Shown here piece by piece: positions 1-8,295 of a stretch of 43,014 nucleotides of DNA. Location of the stretch: NCBI GenBank assembly GCA_023245415.1, contig JAHFKJ010000011.1:1-43014 (forward strand), in the 5' to 3' direction. Position numbers and translations under genes: made by a program. The stretch comes from Candidatus Gottesmanbacteria bacterium (lineage in GTDB: Bacteria; Patescibacteriota; Microgenomatia; UBA10105). The notes under the pieces were generated by a model that was not told the DNA's origin, did not search any database, and saw only the letters and a list, made by a program, of their open reading frames with translations. The stretch's first letter is position 1. Every line of letters starts with the position of its first letter.

Positions 1-1933
1 CATTGTCTCCGGTAACATTGGCTCCGTTAAGAACAGGAGCGCTTCCTGGCTTTTGATCTGAACATTTGGGAGCTTCACCGGATGAGTTATGGTTGGTATT
101 GTCGTTGTTGTTTGAGTTATTGTTTGAACTGCAGTTGGCATTATCTGTCACCGTAACCGCTATTGATCCGGTGTATGATTGGCCGTTATACCAGATGGTG
201 ACATAGACATTGCCTGTTCCATTGTTCAAAGGCTTAAAACTGGCCTGATTACCATTGATATTCTCAAGTGTTCCGATTGAGTTCGTAGAACTCATACCCC
301 AGTCAATTTGAGTAATGCCTGAAGTGATTGGCTGGCCAGTCTGATCTAAGAGATTTGCTGTCATTGTGGTAGATGAGCAATTGAGTCCTGTGGTTATAGA
401 ACCTGGATCAATTATCACTTTGGTCGGAACAGGTGAAACTGATGGTGAAGGTATGACACTAGGACTAGGTTCAATGCTGGGACTTGGTGATATAGATGGA
501 GATGGTGATGGAACATCAGATGGACTTACTGATGGAGTTGCGCTTGGTAAGTCAGATGGTGATGGACTTGGACTGACACTCGGTGACGGTGTAGGAATAT
601 CACTTGGTGATGGACTTACTGATGGAGTCGGTGTAGGACTGTCAGTGGGTGATGGACTGACACTTGGTGTCGCACTGGGACTGACAGATGGAGAAACACT
701 TGGACTGACAGATGGAGAAACACTTGGTGTGGGACTGGGAATTACTTCCAGTTCAAATGCACCAATGTCGATGCCTGATCCTTGCGGTCTTGAAATACCA
801 CGTTGATCTGCTCCTGGTGCTCCAGCTGCAGTACCGGCATCAATGGCTGGACTACCGATATTTAAAGCATGAGTTGGGGTCAATCCGCCGTTATTGGCCA
901 AAGAACCAATGTTGGGATTTGTATTTGGTAAATCTCCACCTGCAGTTAGGTTGCAAGTACCATCAGATGAAAGATTGTTTCCCAAAGATATTATCGTACC
1001 AAAACAGTTATCGATTGAATTACCAGAAATGAGTGTATTTTTGATTTTGAAATTGGGAGATACTCCAACTGCATACAAATATATACCAGCACCATTGCCA
1101 CCGTTGCTGTTTTGGGCAATCGTTACGTTGGTAAATGTTGCAGCCGTATTAGCCCCTGAATCTACTTCGGAATCAATTCCTGCACCTCCATTTGTACTAC
1201 TCGTGTTTCCACTAAACGTCACATTTGTCAAATTGACACTCTCTGCATATATCGTTGATATTCCTCCACCAAATGTACCGGTGCTATTTCCGGTAATAGC
1301 ACTGTTGTTAATCGTAAGTTGAGAGGCATAATCAGAAATAATTCCTCCACCATTAAATACAGAAGAATTACCTGAAATTTGTGTATCGTTGAGAGTCAGT
1401 TGGCTATAAATGAAATTGTAAATACCTCCACCGCTTGAGGAAGTATTACCACCTGTAACCAGTAATCCAGTCATGGTGACTTGAGTCGGATTTGACCCGT
1501 CTAAAGGAGAAAGAATATCAAACACCCGATCTATAAAATTAGCATTGACCGTGCGCAGACCATTGAAACTGGGATCTTTATAGATATCTAGATCATCCGT
1601 GATATCCAGGTCACCGGTAGCAGCTGCATCTTCATTTAATCCAACAATCGTCAAAGTCACATCTGCATTCAAACCTATTTTCTGTTTTCCAGGCATTGCA
1701 TTTGCTTCCTGGATAGCTGCCCGAAGCGTACAAACTCCAGAAGCCGTGGCACAGACGCCGTTTCCAATATTGGCATCCACCTGATCTAAACTTGAGTTAA
1801 CAATGAAATCGGTTCCGGCTGGGAAGTTGGCTTTGGCTGGACGGGTCGCGATAAAAAGTGCCGCGGCTAAAACCGCGAAAATGAAGCTAAATGTTGCTAC
1901 GACGGGCCAAATGTTGTGTTTCATATGACTCAT
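1..1933 (-). CDS. Secreted CSLREA-type beta-helix protein with Pro/Ser linker and Ig-like region (3' end outside window)
   Basis: I read an open minus-strand frame of about 644 codons from ATG 1933 (or ATG 1924) to the left edge, so the C-terminus is missing. Residues about 4-30 form a hydrophobic export segment ending near KANFPAG. A CSLREA-like motif follows (GVCTLRAAIQEAN, around 1700-1750). Next come Asn/Ser/Thr/Gly-rich turns typical of right-handed beta-helix (pectate-lyase-like) proteins, closing with SPAIDAG and DIGAFE, the hallmark of choice-of-anchor-Q proteins. About 100 residues of PSPS/SVSP repeats (about 430-740) form an extended linker. An Ig-like stretch of about 100 residues and an Asn/Ser-rich tail follow. 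The likely role is a cell-surface adhesin or carbohydrate-interacting protein; no catalytic site is visible. Family assignment rests on motifs only. Confidence 0.85.
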   Translation of the reverse strand, partial: MSHMKHNIWPVVATFSFIFAVLAAALFIATRPAKANFPAGTDFIVNSSLDQVDANIGNGVCATASGVCTLRAAIQEANAMPGKQKIGLNADVTLTIVGLNEDAAATGDLDITDDLDIYKDPSFNGLRTVNANFIDRVFDILSPLDGSNPTQVTMTGLLVTGGNTSSSGGGIYNFIYSQLTLNDTQISGNSSVFNGGGIISDYASQLTINNSAITGNSTGTFGGGISTIYAESVNLTNVTFSGNTSSTNGGAGIDSEVDSGANTAATFTNVTIAQNSNGGNGAGIYLYAVGVSPNFKIKNTLISGNSIDNCFGTIISLGNNLSSDGTCNLTAGGDLPNTNPNIGSLANNGGLTPTHALNIGSPAIDAGTAAGAPGADQRGISRPQGSGIDIGAFELEVIPSPTPSVSPSVSPSVSPSVSPSATPSVSPSPTDSPTPTPSVSPSPSDIPTPSPSVSPSPSPSDLPSATPSVSPSDVPSPSPSISPSPSIEPSPSVIPSPSVSPVPTKVIIDPGSITTGLNCSSTTMTANLLDQTGQPITSGITQIDWGMSSTNSIGTLENINGNQASFKPLNNGTGNVYVTIWYNGQSYTGSIAVTVTDNANCSSNNNSNNNDNTNHNSSGEAPKCSDQKPGSAPVLNGANVTGDN

Positions 1934-2358
1934 AGTAAGAGTAACGGGGAATTATATATGAAGACCTATAACTTGTCAAGAGGTGTAAATGAAGCTCTTT
2001 TGGACAGGATTTTAATTTTTACCTGAGACCCTATAGGTAAATTTAAAAGGAAAATGATACATTTCAGGAGTTACGTACTTCGTCATTGCGAGGAGCTTAA
2101 GCGACGCGGCAATCTCAAATCGAGAAGATTGCTTCGCTGCATTTCATTCCGCTCGCAATGACGGGCTGTTTCATAATAAACTGCTTAACTCCCGACCTTT
2201 TAGAAATTAGCTGCTTCTCTATTACCGGGATTTAATCCATGAGTCGATGAACTGATTCTTAAGACACGTTGATTCTAAAGTTGTCTGAATACTAAACTTA
2301 AAGATTGGTTTTACGGTTTTATTAATTATACAGGGCCTTTATTGCATCAAACAGCGGA
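1934..2358. other. Intergenic region holding MITE-like repeat A, otherwise empty
   Basis: Between the beta-helix gene start and the small frame at 2359 I see repeat A at 2065-2193. I see no other gene, RNA or clear promoter. The rest is AT-rich without obvious structure. Confidence 0.5.
2065..2193. repeat. Palindromic MITE-like repeat A, copy 1 (degenerate right end)
   Basis: This ~129-bp sequence begins CAGGAGTTACGTAC and ends in a decayed version of the inverted terminus (CTTAACTCCC). Nested inverted repeats (GTCATTGCGAG with CTCGCAATGAC, and GCAATCT with AGATTGC) would fold it into one long hairpin. The reverse complement of the copy at 29628-29756 differs at only a few positions. No protein is encoded, so any movement would depend on a transposase elsewhere. 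Confidence 0.85.
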
Positions 2359-2571
2359 CTAGTAAAGGCTGCACTGGAAATACCCTGGGGGGGCAAGTAG
2401 CGTATCATCCCCGACCCACCGATTTATATGTGCCTGGACTATTTTAAATGCCTTCTTATTATCTACTAAAATTTGAGCTGCTTTATCGAGTACTTTTAAT
2501 GCATTCCGGGTATTAATTTTACCATCATTAACAAGTGAGGCATACGCGGCTGCCACATATAAAATAGACAT
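2359..2571 (-). CDS. Small hypothetical protein, possibly a gene remnant
   Basis: This 70-codon frame starts at ATG 2571 directly after an in-frame TAG. Its composition is protein-like: an Ala-rich start (MSILYVAAAYASLV) and a Lys/Ala-rich middle that would be helical. There is no signal peptide, no recognisable domain, no Shine-Dalgarno and no clear promoter. It stands alone between repeat A and a REP copy. It could be a real small gene or the surviving end of a larger one. Confidence 0.35.
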   Translation of the reverse strand: MSILYVAAAYASLVNDGKINTRNALKVLDKAAQILVDNKKAFKIVQAHINRWVGDDTLLAPPGYFQCSLY

Positions 2572-2945
2572 CTACCGAGTCGGCCGAAACGTGATCTAAT
2601 TAACCTCAACCAGATCGAACAGAATAATTAAGAGCCAATGTCCCTGTTAGCAATGCAGGCAAAAATCTAAAAGCGAATTCACGTCTGGATACTCCTTCGC
2701 CTATTTTCGGTCCTGGCATAATCGCTGATTTTACTTAACTCTTAGAGTCAGTGCAACCCAAGGTTAATCAATAACTTTGCCCGCCTGAAAGGTGGATTGG
2801 CTTGACGCCTGGGGAAATTTTCCACTTCCCGCTCGCGCCATAAAAATATAAAATTCAAAAATTTCATCATCTTTTTATCTTTTCCCAATTCTAATCTGAA
2901 TAATCTTTAGGAAAAAAAGTTAACAAATTGTGCTATGATTGCAGC
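2572..2945. other. Intergenic region with one REP-like copy
   Basis: Apart from the REP-like copy near 2781-2833 and an extended -10 box (TGCTATGAT, 2931-2939) just before the next gene, I see no gene or RNA here. Confidence 0.45.
2781..2833 (-). repeat. REP-like sequence (family B), long variant
   Basis: On the minus strand this reads AGCGGGAAGTGG ... CCCCAGGCGTCAAGCC followed by the hairpin CCACCTTTCAGG. The same ~53 bp occurs at 3772-3830, where it forms the 3' end of the PEP-domain gene. Translated in the matching frame the copy gives SGKWKISPGVKPIHLSGG, almost the same peptide as that protein's tail. It is either an independent REP insertion or the remnant of a duplicated gene end. Confidence 0.7.
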
Positions 2946-3113
2946 ATGAAACAAATTGATTTATATAGAAATATGAGTGGTGAGAAACGGCTGGAAATTG
3001 CGTTTCGATTATCTGATCTGGTCCGCGAGTTGGCAATTTTGAACATCAAATCCGACAATAAGAATTTGAGTCATAAAAAAGTTATTCATAAGTTAAACAA
3101 ACGATTGGAATAA
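2946..3113 (+). CDS. Small partner protein of a nucleotidyltransferase (antitoxin-like)
   Basis: This 55-residue basic protein has one likely amphipathic helix pair (LEIAFRLSDLVRELAIL). I chose ATG 2946 because an extended -10 (TGCTATGAT) ends six bases upstream, leaving a leaderless mRNA; a TTG at 2928 would lie inside the promoter. The stop is 7 bp before the nucleotidyltransferase-like gene, so the two form an operon. Small genes directly ahead of such nucleotidyltransferase genes are often their antitoxin or regulator. That role is inferred from position only. Confidence 0.6.
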   Translation: MKQIDLYRNMSGEKRLEIAFRLSDLVRELAILNIKSDNKNLSHKKVIHKLNKRLE

Positions 3114-3120
3114 CTTTCTT

Positions 3121-3684
3121 ATGGGACAACGGGAACTACTCTTATATCTGGTAATGTTACTTAACCGTTTTCATATTCCTTATTTGCTTACGGGTGGATT
3201 TGCGGTTTCTTTTTATGGAAAACCTCGTTCAACAAATGACATCGATTTTATCATTGAGGTTGTAGAAAAACAGCGATCAAATTTTGAACGCTTAATTGAT
3301 ACTCTTGATCCGGAATTTATATATCAAAAAAACAGTATCCTCAAGTTAGGCAATCAAGTGACTGAATTTAACTTCATGTATCTAAAAACTGCAATTAAGG
3401 TAGATTTTTGGGTCAGAAGTATTAACGAATTTCAAGAAAAGTATCAGCGCCGGCACATAATGCACATCGAAAATCAGATAGTCGACTTAGTTTCTGCGGA
3501 AGACTTGATTCTTACTAAACTGCGTTGGTGTAATGAAATTTTCAGCGACCGGCATTTCATTGATTGTGTGGGGATGTGGCAAATTCAAGGTCGGAAATTG
3601 GATAAAAATTTTCTTGAAACAGAAGCGATAAAACTTGGATTAAAGCAACTTTTGCATGAAGTGACAACATTTCCTACTGGGTAA
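3121..3684 (+). CDS. Nucleotidyltransferase-fold protein (AbiEii/DUF6036-like)
   Basis: The 187-residue protein has the polymerase-beta-type signature: LLTGGFAVSFYG (residues 22-33), then NDIDF with D40 and D42 as metal ligands. A later VSAEDLILTKLRW resembles the conserved helix of AbiEii and related nucleotidyltransferase-like toxins, where 'DL-x-x-K' follows the core. It would transfer a nucleotide to a protein or tRNA target in the cytoplasm, but the target cannot be read from sequence. It follows the small partner gene by 7 bp with no Shine-Dalgarno, which fits a two-gene toxin-antitoxin-like unit. A housekeeping or resistance nucleotidyltransferase is the alternative. Confidence 0.7.
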   Translation: MGQRELLLYLVMLLNRFHIPYLLTGGFAVSFYGKPRSTNDIDFIIEVVEKQRSNFERLIDTLDPEFIYQKNSILKLGNQVTEFNFMYLKTAIKVDFWVRSINEFQEKYQRRHIMHIENQIVDLVSAEDLILTKLRWCNEIFSDRHFIDCVGMWQIQGRKLDKNFLETEAIKLGLKQLLHEVTTFPTG

Positions 3685-3767
3685 AATTACTAAACCTTCA
3701 ACAGGTGGTATGGCATGGCCTTAGTTTGTCATAAATTTATTACTCAAACAGGAAGAGGGAAATAATT

Positions 3768-5132
3768 TCATCGTCCACCTGAAAGGTGGACTGGCTTGAC
3801 ACCTGGGGAAATATTCCACTTCCCGCTAACACCGTCAATCTCAATCAGTTTTCCATCAGGAATATTTTTAGCACGCACGTCCACAAGCGCCGGCACGCCA
3901 TATTCACGGGCTACAATCGCTCCATGAGACGTGGGCCCGCCTTGTAAAAAAATGATCCCCTTGCACCTCGGGAAAAGAATCGAAAACTCGGGGCTTGCCT
4001 GTGGAAAAATACAAATAACACCTGCAGGAATGATCGCTGTCACACTGCGGATTTGTTTAACTCTTCCTAATGCAATTCCTTTGGAAACTCCCGTACCTTC
4101 ACCGTTTTTGGGGAACGTATTTTCTTGATTAAGTTTTATATTAAATACATAAGGAGTCGTATCATCATGTAAATTTAATAATTGTTCCCGTAGTTTATAT
4201 TTAATATTAGTCTGACCTGCCTGTTTTAAAATCGACTGGCGTAAACTATTTATAAATATCAGTGCTTTACGCCGACTTTGGGTGCGAAAAATTTGCAGTC
4301 TAATAAGCGCGGTAATAAATTTATCCATTTTTTCTAAAACTTGAGGTTTCTCGATATCCACTCGCGGGGCCGGCATGCTTTGATCAATCCGTTTCTCAAT
4401 CTCTTGTGGTATCTCAAACCAACGCGGGCAGGTGAGTTCATAATCCTGATCTGCGCGCATTCCATAAATTAACAAATAGTTAGCAATCGTCATTTGACCG
4501 CTTTTGACCTGGAACTGATCTTTGACGGATAAAAAGAACCAGTCTTCCCGGGCAATTTGCTGGCTTAAAAAGTGCATTATTTTTTCATCTTTACATTCGC
4601 GCCTGACAAAGGTTGCAAAAAATTCTGCTAGAGTACCTATAGCAATTACATAGGTCCAGACTTGTTCGGTTAAAACGCGGTCAACTTGTTTTAAAGTCGT
4701 GGTTTGATCTGGTTCAGGTATTAAAGACTCTAACTTTTCGGCCAAAGTCACTACCGCTTCAGGTTTTGCTATCCAGATTGATTGTTTTTGCAGAAGTTTA
4801 AGAGTACCTAACCAGCTTGCCGGACGGATTATTTTTTGCCAGTTTAAGTGTAGACCCGGTACATCTGCAAATTGTTGCTGAGTAATGTATGAAAACAGCG
4901 TATTTTGATAAAGAGTCTTTTCCTCTTCAATTAAATTAACCATGAGCTGCCCGTTAACCAGAGCCACAACAGGTTCGTTTCTTTTCACATACGGCAAACC
5001 TAATAACTCCATTGCCAAACCTAAACTCGTACTGCCCGTAAACCAGTGTCGCACAAATGAAAAAGTGAGAGGTGAAGGACGGGCAACTATTTCTGCCAGT
5101 CCTCCGTTATAATAGTAAGAAGAATCAACCAT
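3768..5132 (-). CDS. PEP-utilising enzyme mobile-domain protein
   Basis: The 454-residue protein ends with the phosphohistidine swivelling domain of PEP synthase/PPDK-type enzymes. GGPTSHGAIVAREYGVPA (residues 398-415) carries the phospho-accepting His403. The N-terminal ~330 residues resemble the alpha-helical linker region seen in stand-alone PEP-utilising proteins. No complete ATP-grasp domain and no PEP-binding TIM barrel are present, so it is not a full PEP synthase. It may be a phosphotransfer or rifampicin-phosphotransferase-like derivative. The last ~17 residues (WNISPGVKPVHLSGGR) are encoded by a REP-like sequence that also supplies the stop. It is divergent from the next gene with only 16 bp between start codons. 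Confidence 0.75.
   Translation of the reverse strand: MVDSSYYYNGGLAEIVARPSPLTFSFVRHWFTGSTSLGLAMELLGLPYVKRNEPVVALVNGQLMVNLIEEEKTLYQNTLFSYITQQQFADVPGLHLNWQKIIRPASWLGTLKLLQKQSIWIAKPEAVVTLAEKLESLIPEPDQTTTLKQVDRVLTEQVWTYVIAIGTLAEFFATFVRRECKDEKIMHFLSQQIAREDWFFLSVKDQFQVKSGQMTIANYLLIYGMRADQDYELTCPRWFEIPQEIEKRIDQSMPAPRVDIEKPQVLEKMDKFITALIRLQIFRTQSRRKALIFINSLRQSILKQAGQTNIKYKLREQLLNLHDDTTPYVFNIKLNQENTFPKNGEGTGVSKGIALGRVKQIRSVTAIIPAGVICIFPQASPEFSILFPRCKGIIFLQGGPTSHGAIVAREYGVPALVDVRAKNIPDGKLIEIDGVSGKWNISPGVKPVHLSGGR
3772..3830 (-). repeat. REP-like sequence (family B) forming a gene 3' end
   Basis: Minus-strand order is AGCGGGAAGTGGAATATT, CCCCAGGTGTCAAGCCAG, then the hairpin TCCACCTTTCAGGTGGA. The core GGTGTCAAGC plus CCACC...GGTGG hairpin defines the REP family of this window. 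This copy lies inside the coding sequence of the PEP-domain protein. Confidence 0.75.
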
Positions 5133-5148
5133 AGCAGAATAAAAAATA

Positions 5149-5445
5149 ATGTTTAGCCATATTGTCTTAGTAATAATTTTGTGTACCTTGGCGTTATATC
5201 AACCCGCCGAGGTTCATGCGATCATCATATTACCGGCTCTAATTTTAATACCAATAGCCAAAGTCGTGGCCGTTATTATGGCAGCCCTTGGTTTACCAAG
5301 CCTAGGAATTGGTATTTTCCTGCACAAATTTTTTAATACGCCCTTTAAAAGAATTATGGTCTATATTCTGTTTGGTTTAATTTCTTTAGCCGGTGTACTG
5401 ATCCTGGTATTAAAACTAATCAATCCCCACCGACCGCTGTGGTAA
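5149..5445 (+). CDS. Small membrane protein of unknown function
   Basis: This 98-residue, strongly hydrophobic protein starts with a probable signal or first membrane helix (residues 4-20, ending near VHA). Two more hydrophobic segments follow, about 25-55 and 68-90, the last one ending in a short basic tail. The pattern of a leader plus two helices resembles small pilin-like or TrbC-like membrane proteins, but no motif proves it. It is transcribed divergently from the PEP-domain gene. I see no Shine-Dalgarno. Confidence 0.65.
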   Translation: MFSHIVLVIILCTLALYQPAEVHAIIILPALILIPIAKVVAVIMAALGLPSLGIGIFLHKFFNTPFKRIMVYILFGLISLAGVLILVLKLINPHRPLW

Positions 5446-5564
5446 TCGTCCTCTTTCACTAAGTCCCTAATTAACCTATTCCGCTTTTATTGCTTCCCAA
5501 ATGTCTTTACATATTAAAAAAATCGCTTCGGACGGATATCGTTACCCACATTACAAACGGAGCT

Positions 5565-6614
5565 TCATTTATGGATATATTCAATCAATCCAAATCCGTT
5601 CACTTTCTCCCCGTCCGCCAGCGTCACTACTGCCTCCACATTACCCATATACCATTCATATGCACCGCCTTCATTTTTATTTAGAGCATCCAGCCGATGA
5701 ATAGAAAGCGTGAGGTTAAGCGGATACCTTAAATTAAACGTATAGTTTTCTGGCGGGCTTACACTTAAATCAATTGAAGAAATTACGTCAAAAGTTTTCG
5801 TTACCTGATCATGCGGTGTTTCTACAATTGCTACCTGGTGCGTTTCATATATCGATGTCGGTTTATCGACGTGTGTCATATCAATATGATAAAAATTTCC
5901 CTGATCATCCCATAAAATCAGCCATGAGGTTGTAAGTCCAAAGGGTTCAGAATAAAACTGGATTTGCGAGGCATCTTGAGAATAAATGCGGCTGTACATA
6001 ATATAAGCCGGAGCTATAACTCCGTCGATACTTAACAAACCTGTTCCCCGTGACATAAGTTTTGTATATCCGGGCAGACTCCGTAAACTCATTTCATTGG
6101 ATAATTCACCGGTATCAAATTTTATACTCACGTTATCAACGACTATCTCACCCTGGGTTTTTTCTTTTAAAACCCGTGATTTATCAATCTGCGTCTCCCA
6201 TAATTTTATCAAGTTGCCTGGATGGATTTGGAAATCAACATAAGTATTCGCCGAAAATTTACGCTTCCAGGTTACGCCGTCAAAAAAGCTGACCCGACCG
6301 TTGTGGACAAATTGGGAATTAGTTTCATTTCGCGACAACGTCGCCACCAAAACTTTGCGCGGTAAACTTTTCGTTATTGCAATAACTGTATCATCAAAAT
6401 AACGCTTACCTGCCTGCAAAGGCATAGTGCTGGAAAGCGGCGTGTTACTCGAAGTTGGACTGCTACTTGGGTTTGGCTCAAGCGATGGCGGCAATAATGT
6501 TTTGGCCAAAATAAATCCGCCTGCAAAACAGCTCAAAAAACCAAAGCAGAGTAGTAAAAATAAACCGATATTTGATTTTGCCGAAACAGAAGCAGCTTTT
6601 TTTATTTCTTCCAT
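5565..6614 (-). CDS. Membrane-anchored extracellular protein of unknown function
   Basis: The 349-residue protein has a cytoplasmic N-terminus, a single membrane helix (about 16-38), a Pro/Ser linker (PSLEPNPSSSPTSS) and a ~290-residue beta-rich outer domain. The C-terminus (WYMGNVEAVVTLADGEKVNG, then GLIEYIHK) recalls the closing strands of AttH/CrtC-like lipocalin-fold proteins, a weak resemblance only. A TATACT box (6621-6626 on the minus strand) ends six bases before the ATG, fitting a leaderless promoter. Confidence 0.7.
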   Translation of the reverse strand: MEEIKKAASVSAKSNIGLFLLLCFGFLSCFAGGFILAKTLLPPSLEPNPSSSPTSSNTPLSSTMPLQAGKRYFDDTVIAITKSLPRKVLVATLSRNETNSQFVHNGRVSFFDGVTWKRKFSANTYVDFQIHPGNLIKLWETQIDKSRVLKEKTQGEIVVDNVSIKFDTGELSNEMSLRSLPGYTKLMSRGTGLLSIDGVIAPAYIMYSRIYSQDASQIQFYSEPFGLTTSWLILWDDQGNFYHIDMTHVDKPTSIYETHQVAIVETPHDQVTKTFDVISSIDLSVSPPENYTFNLRYPLNLTLSIHRLDALNKNEGGAYEWYMGNVEAVVTLADGEKVNGFGLIEYIHK

Positions 6615-6752
6615 AGTATCAGTATATACTCACGAGAACTCCAGGCAAAGTGTTGCGTTTAGTCAAAAAATGAGGAAATCAAGTTTTCGTCTCATCGATG
6701 TGCTATATTATTGGGGCAGAGATCGTATTGTTTTCTCCGATCAATTCACAAG

Positions 6753-7346
6753 ATGTTCTCTGCGCGTCGTTTTATGTTGAAAGACTTTAAATTCGGCTCT
6801 GAAGCGATCACTTATATTCGATCATGCCTTTCCGAAGGGGATACATTATCGAAGTACCTTCTTGATTCGGCACTTGGGCGTGGTCAGGTCAAGGCACATT
6901 TACCTGCAGATGCCGATCCCGGATATATCAAGAGATTTAGGTGGGGGGGAGTAACAACAAGAAACAATACGAGGCAATTTCTAACAACTTTCATTTCCGC
7001 CCACTTGATAAAAAAGGGAAAGCAATACGCCGTGTTTGAAACTCTATACCGACCGGGTGATATCTGCCTTTTGTCATCCAAGGAGCATTTCTTCACTCAT
7101 AAATTGGAGGTTTATTACTTTCTTAATTCACATGATATAGACTCAGATATAATTGTTAGCACAGTGCGGTTCGCCAGGTCGTATCCTTTCATTGGTGTTT
7201 TAACTTCCATTCCAGAAGAAGAGTCAGACATCCAAGCTGAACATGAGCTACCAATAGATAAATTGAAGAAATTTGTAGCGAGGACGGAATATATTCTGAT
7301 AGGTGCATATGACAATGAAGGGGTACTGATATGGAGTAAGAATTGA
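6753..7346 (+). CDS. Hypothetical cytoplasmic protein
   Basis: I read about 197 residues from ATG 6753; ATG 6774 (MLKDFKFGSEAI) is equally possible, and a TTG at 6711 abuts a -10-like TATATT and is unlikely. There is no signal peptide or membrane segment. The protein is mixed alpha/beta with a middle HLIKKGKQYAVFETLYRPGD and a C-terminal YILIGAYDNEGVLIW that looks like paired strands. No family is recognised. A hairpin terminator (7491-7507) lies about 145 bp downstream. Confidence 0.65.
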   Translation: MFSARRFMLKDFKFGSEAITYIRSCLSEGDTLSKYLLDSALGRGQVKAHLPADADPGYIKRFRWGGVTTRNNTRQFLTTFISAHLIKKGKQYAVFETLYRPGDICLLSSKEHFFTHKLEVYYFLNSHDIDSDIIVSTVRFARSYPFIGVLTSIPEEESDIQAEHELPIDKLKKFVARTEYILIGAYDNEGVLIWSKN

Positions 7347-7360
7347 TTTTAACTGTAGCT

Positions 7361-7442
7361 CCCACCCCCGGGGTGTGGTAGATTGACACCTAAGGTAATT
7401 TTGTGTATACCAAATAATATATAGCACCCCCCGGGGGTGGGT
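7361..7442. repeat. Composite REP (BIME-like) with embedded promoter-like sequence
   Basis: One hairpin (CCCACCCCCGGGGTGTGG, 7361-7378) is followed by GATTGACACCTAAGG and TATACC, then a second hairpin (CACCCCCCGGGGGTGGG, 7425-7441). The first 62 bp match 8436-8497 with one mismatch. The conserved REP core, read on this strand, contains TTGACA (7383-7388) and TATACC (7406-7411) 17 bp apart. Confidence 0.85.
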
Positions 7443-7490
7443 AAGAGTAAATTTGATTTTAGTTTACCTTGAGTCATACTAAACTGACGA

Positions 7491-7510
7491 AGGGTGGTAC
7501 CACCCTTTTT
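7491..7510 (+). terminator. Hairpin terminator
   Basis: The perfect inverted repeat AGGGTGG/CCACCCT (centre GTAC) is followed by TTTTT, a compact intrinsic terminator in the plus direction. It would end transcription from the 6753-7346 gene or from the promoter-like REP upstream. Confidence 0.6.
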
Positions 7511-7589
7511 CCCAAACCTGCGTTTTTAAAATAACGCAAAAATTCTGTATATGTCCTTTGTTCGGCTGAGCCAGATAAGAACTTTGCCT

Positions 7590-7781
7590 TTACAGAGCTA
7601 GGATTGATTCATTGATGTTTCTTACTTTCAGGCTATTATACAGCATTACAGCACCAGCCTGATTTTTTCGGAAACCGTCCAGATACCATTCGGTATCCGG
7701 GGATGCACCGACTGGTGCGTCCCTTAGGAGCTCGCGGAGGTTGGTATCGCAAAGCGATTTAATAACCTCCATCTCATTCAT
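7590..7781 (-). CDS. Small hypothetical protein, weakly supported
   Basis: This 63-codon frame starts at ATG 7781 (MNEMEVIKSLCDTNLREL). It has a plausible acidic/basic balance but no recognisable domain, signal or Shine-Dalgarno. Two inverted repeats overlap its 5' region: GGAGGTT/AACCTCC inside the frame and the strong hairpin at 7787-7810 just upstream. The stretch may instead be a structured non-coding or remnant sequence. Confidence 0.3.
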   Translation of the reverse strand: MNEMEVIKSLCDTNLRELLRDAPVGASPDTEWYLDGFRKNQAGAVMLYNSLKVRNINESILAL

Positions 7782-7786
7782 CGCCT

Positions 7787-7815
7787 GTCGGGTGCCTTCT
7801 GGTACCCGACTTTAT
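7787..7815 (+). terminator. Strong hairpin, possible terminator
   Basis: GTCGGGTGCC and GGTACCCGAC pair over ten positions (one G-T) around a TTCT loop and are followed by TTTAT. In the plus direction this resembles an intrinsic terminator with a short U tract. In the minus direction it would sit in the leader of the 63-codon frame. Confidence 0.4.
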
Positions 7816-7881
7816 ATTCAATAATCACTAATATATACCAAAGAAAAAAAGTTTGTCATACTTTTGTACAAGTCAAAGATT

Positions 7882-8295
7882 TCACTTTCCAGATCTAGGA
7901 ATGCATTTTATGTAATGCTGATGTGATAGCGTTATCTGAGGGGGTTTATTTGGATTAAAGGGTAAGAAGGGTAAGTCCATTTTTTTAATTATATCAGGTC
8001 TTATTGTACCAAATTCTTTCAGCCCTGGCTGAAATGCACATGCCCCAACTTCATGCCAATTCATCACATTTCCAAATAATTCAATGCCCACACCTGGATC
8101 GCGGGAAAGTAAAACAAAATGCAAGGGTTTTACAGCAAATGTTTCAATTTCATATCTGCTTAAAAGTTCATTGAGAAGCAAACAAAGAACCGGTAATGTA
8201 AGACCAGCGCCAATAAATAACTCTATAGTCCTTCGATCAGTCAAAAAAGGTTTTTGGCTATTTCTGACCAATCGTCCTTCTTGGTCAGGAGTCAT
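7882..8295 (-). CDS. Hypothetical protein
   Basis: The 137-residue protein starts at ATG 8295, seven bases after a TACACT -10 box (8303-8308), the leaderless spacing seen throughout this window. A hydrophobic stretch at about 26-45 (LFIGAGLTLPVLCLLLNEL) could be a membrane helix or a buried helix. The rest has short strands and several Pro residues (LPFLPFNPNKPPQ). No family is recognised. It stands alone, upstream of and divergent from the RAYT region. Confidence 0.55.
   Translation of the reverse strand: MTPDQEGRLVRNSQKPFLTDRRTIELFIGAGLTLPVLCLLLNELLSRYEIETFAVKPLHFVLLSRDPGVGIELFGNVMNWHEVGACAFQPGLKEFGTIRPDIIKKMDLPFLPFNPNKPPQITLSHQHYIKCIPRSGK

Noticed and set aside
366-806. Open plus-strand frame full of Gly-Asp-Gly-Leu repeats, resembling an RTX-like protein
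   Set aside because: It is the reverse complement of the Pro/Ser linker of the minus-strand beta-helix gene; composition is an artefact of the repeat.
7590-7815. Riboswitch or attenuator ahead of a small minus-strand gene
   Set aside because: Two hairpins are present, but I see no known riboswitch core and the gene itself is doubtful.
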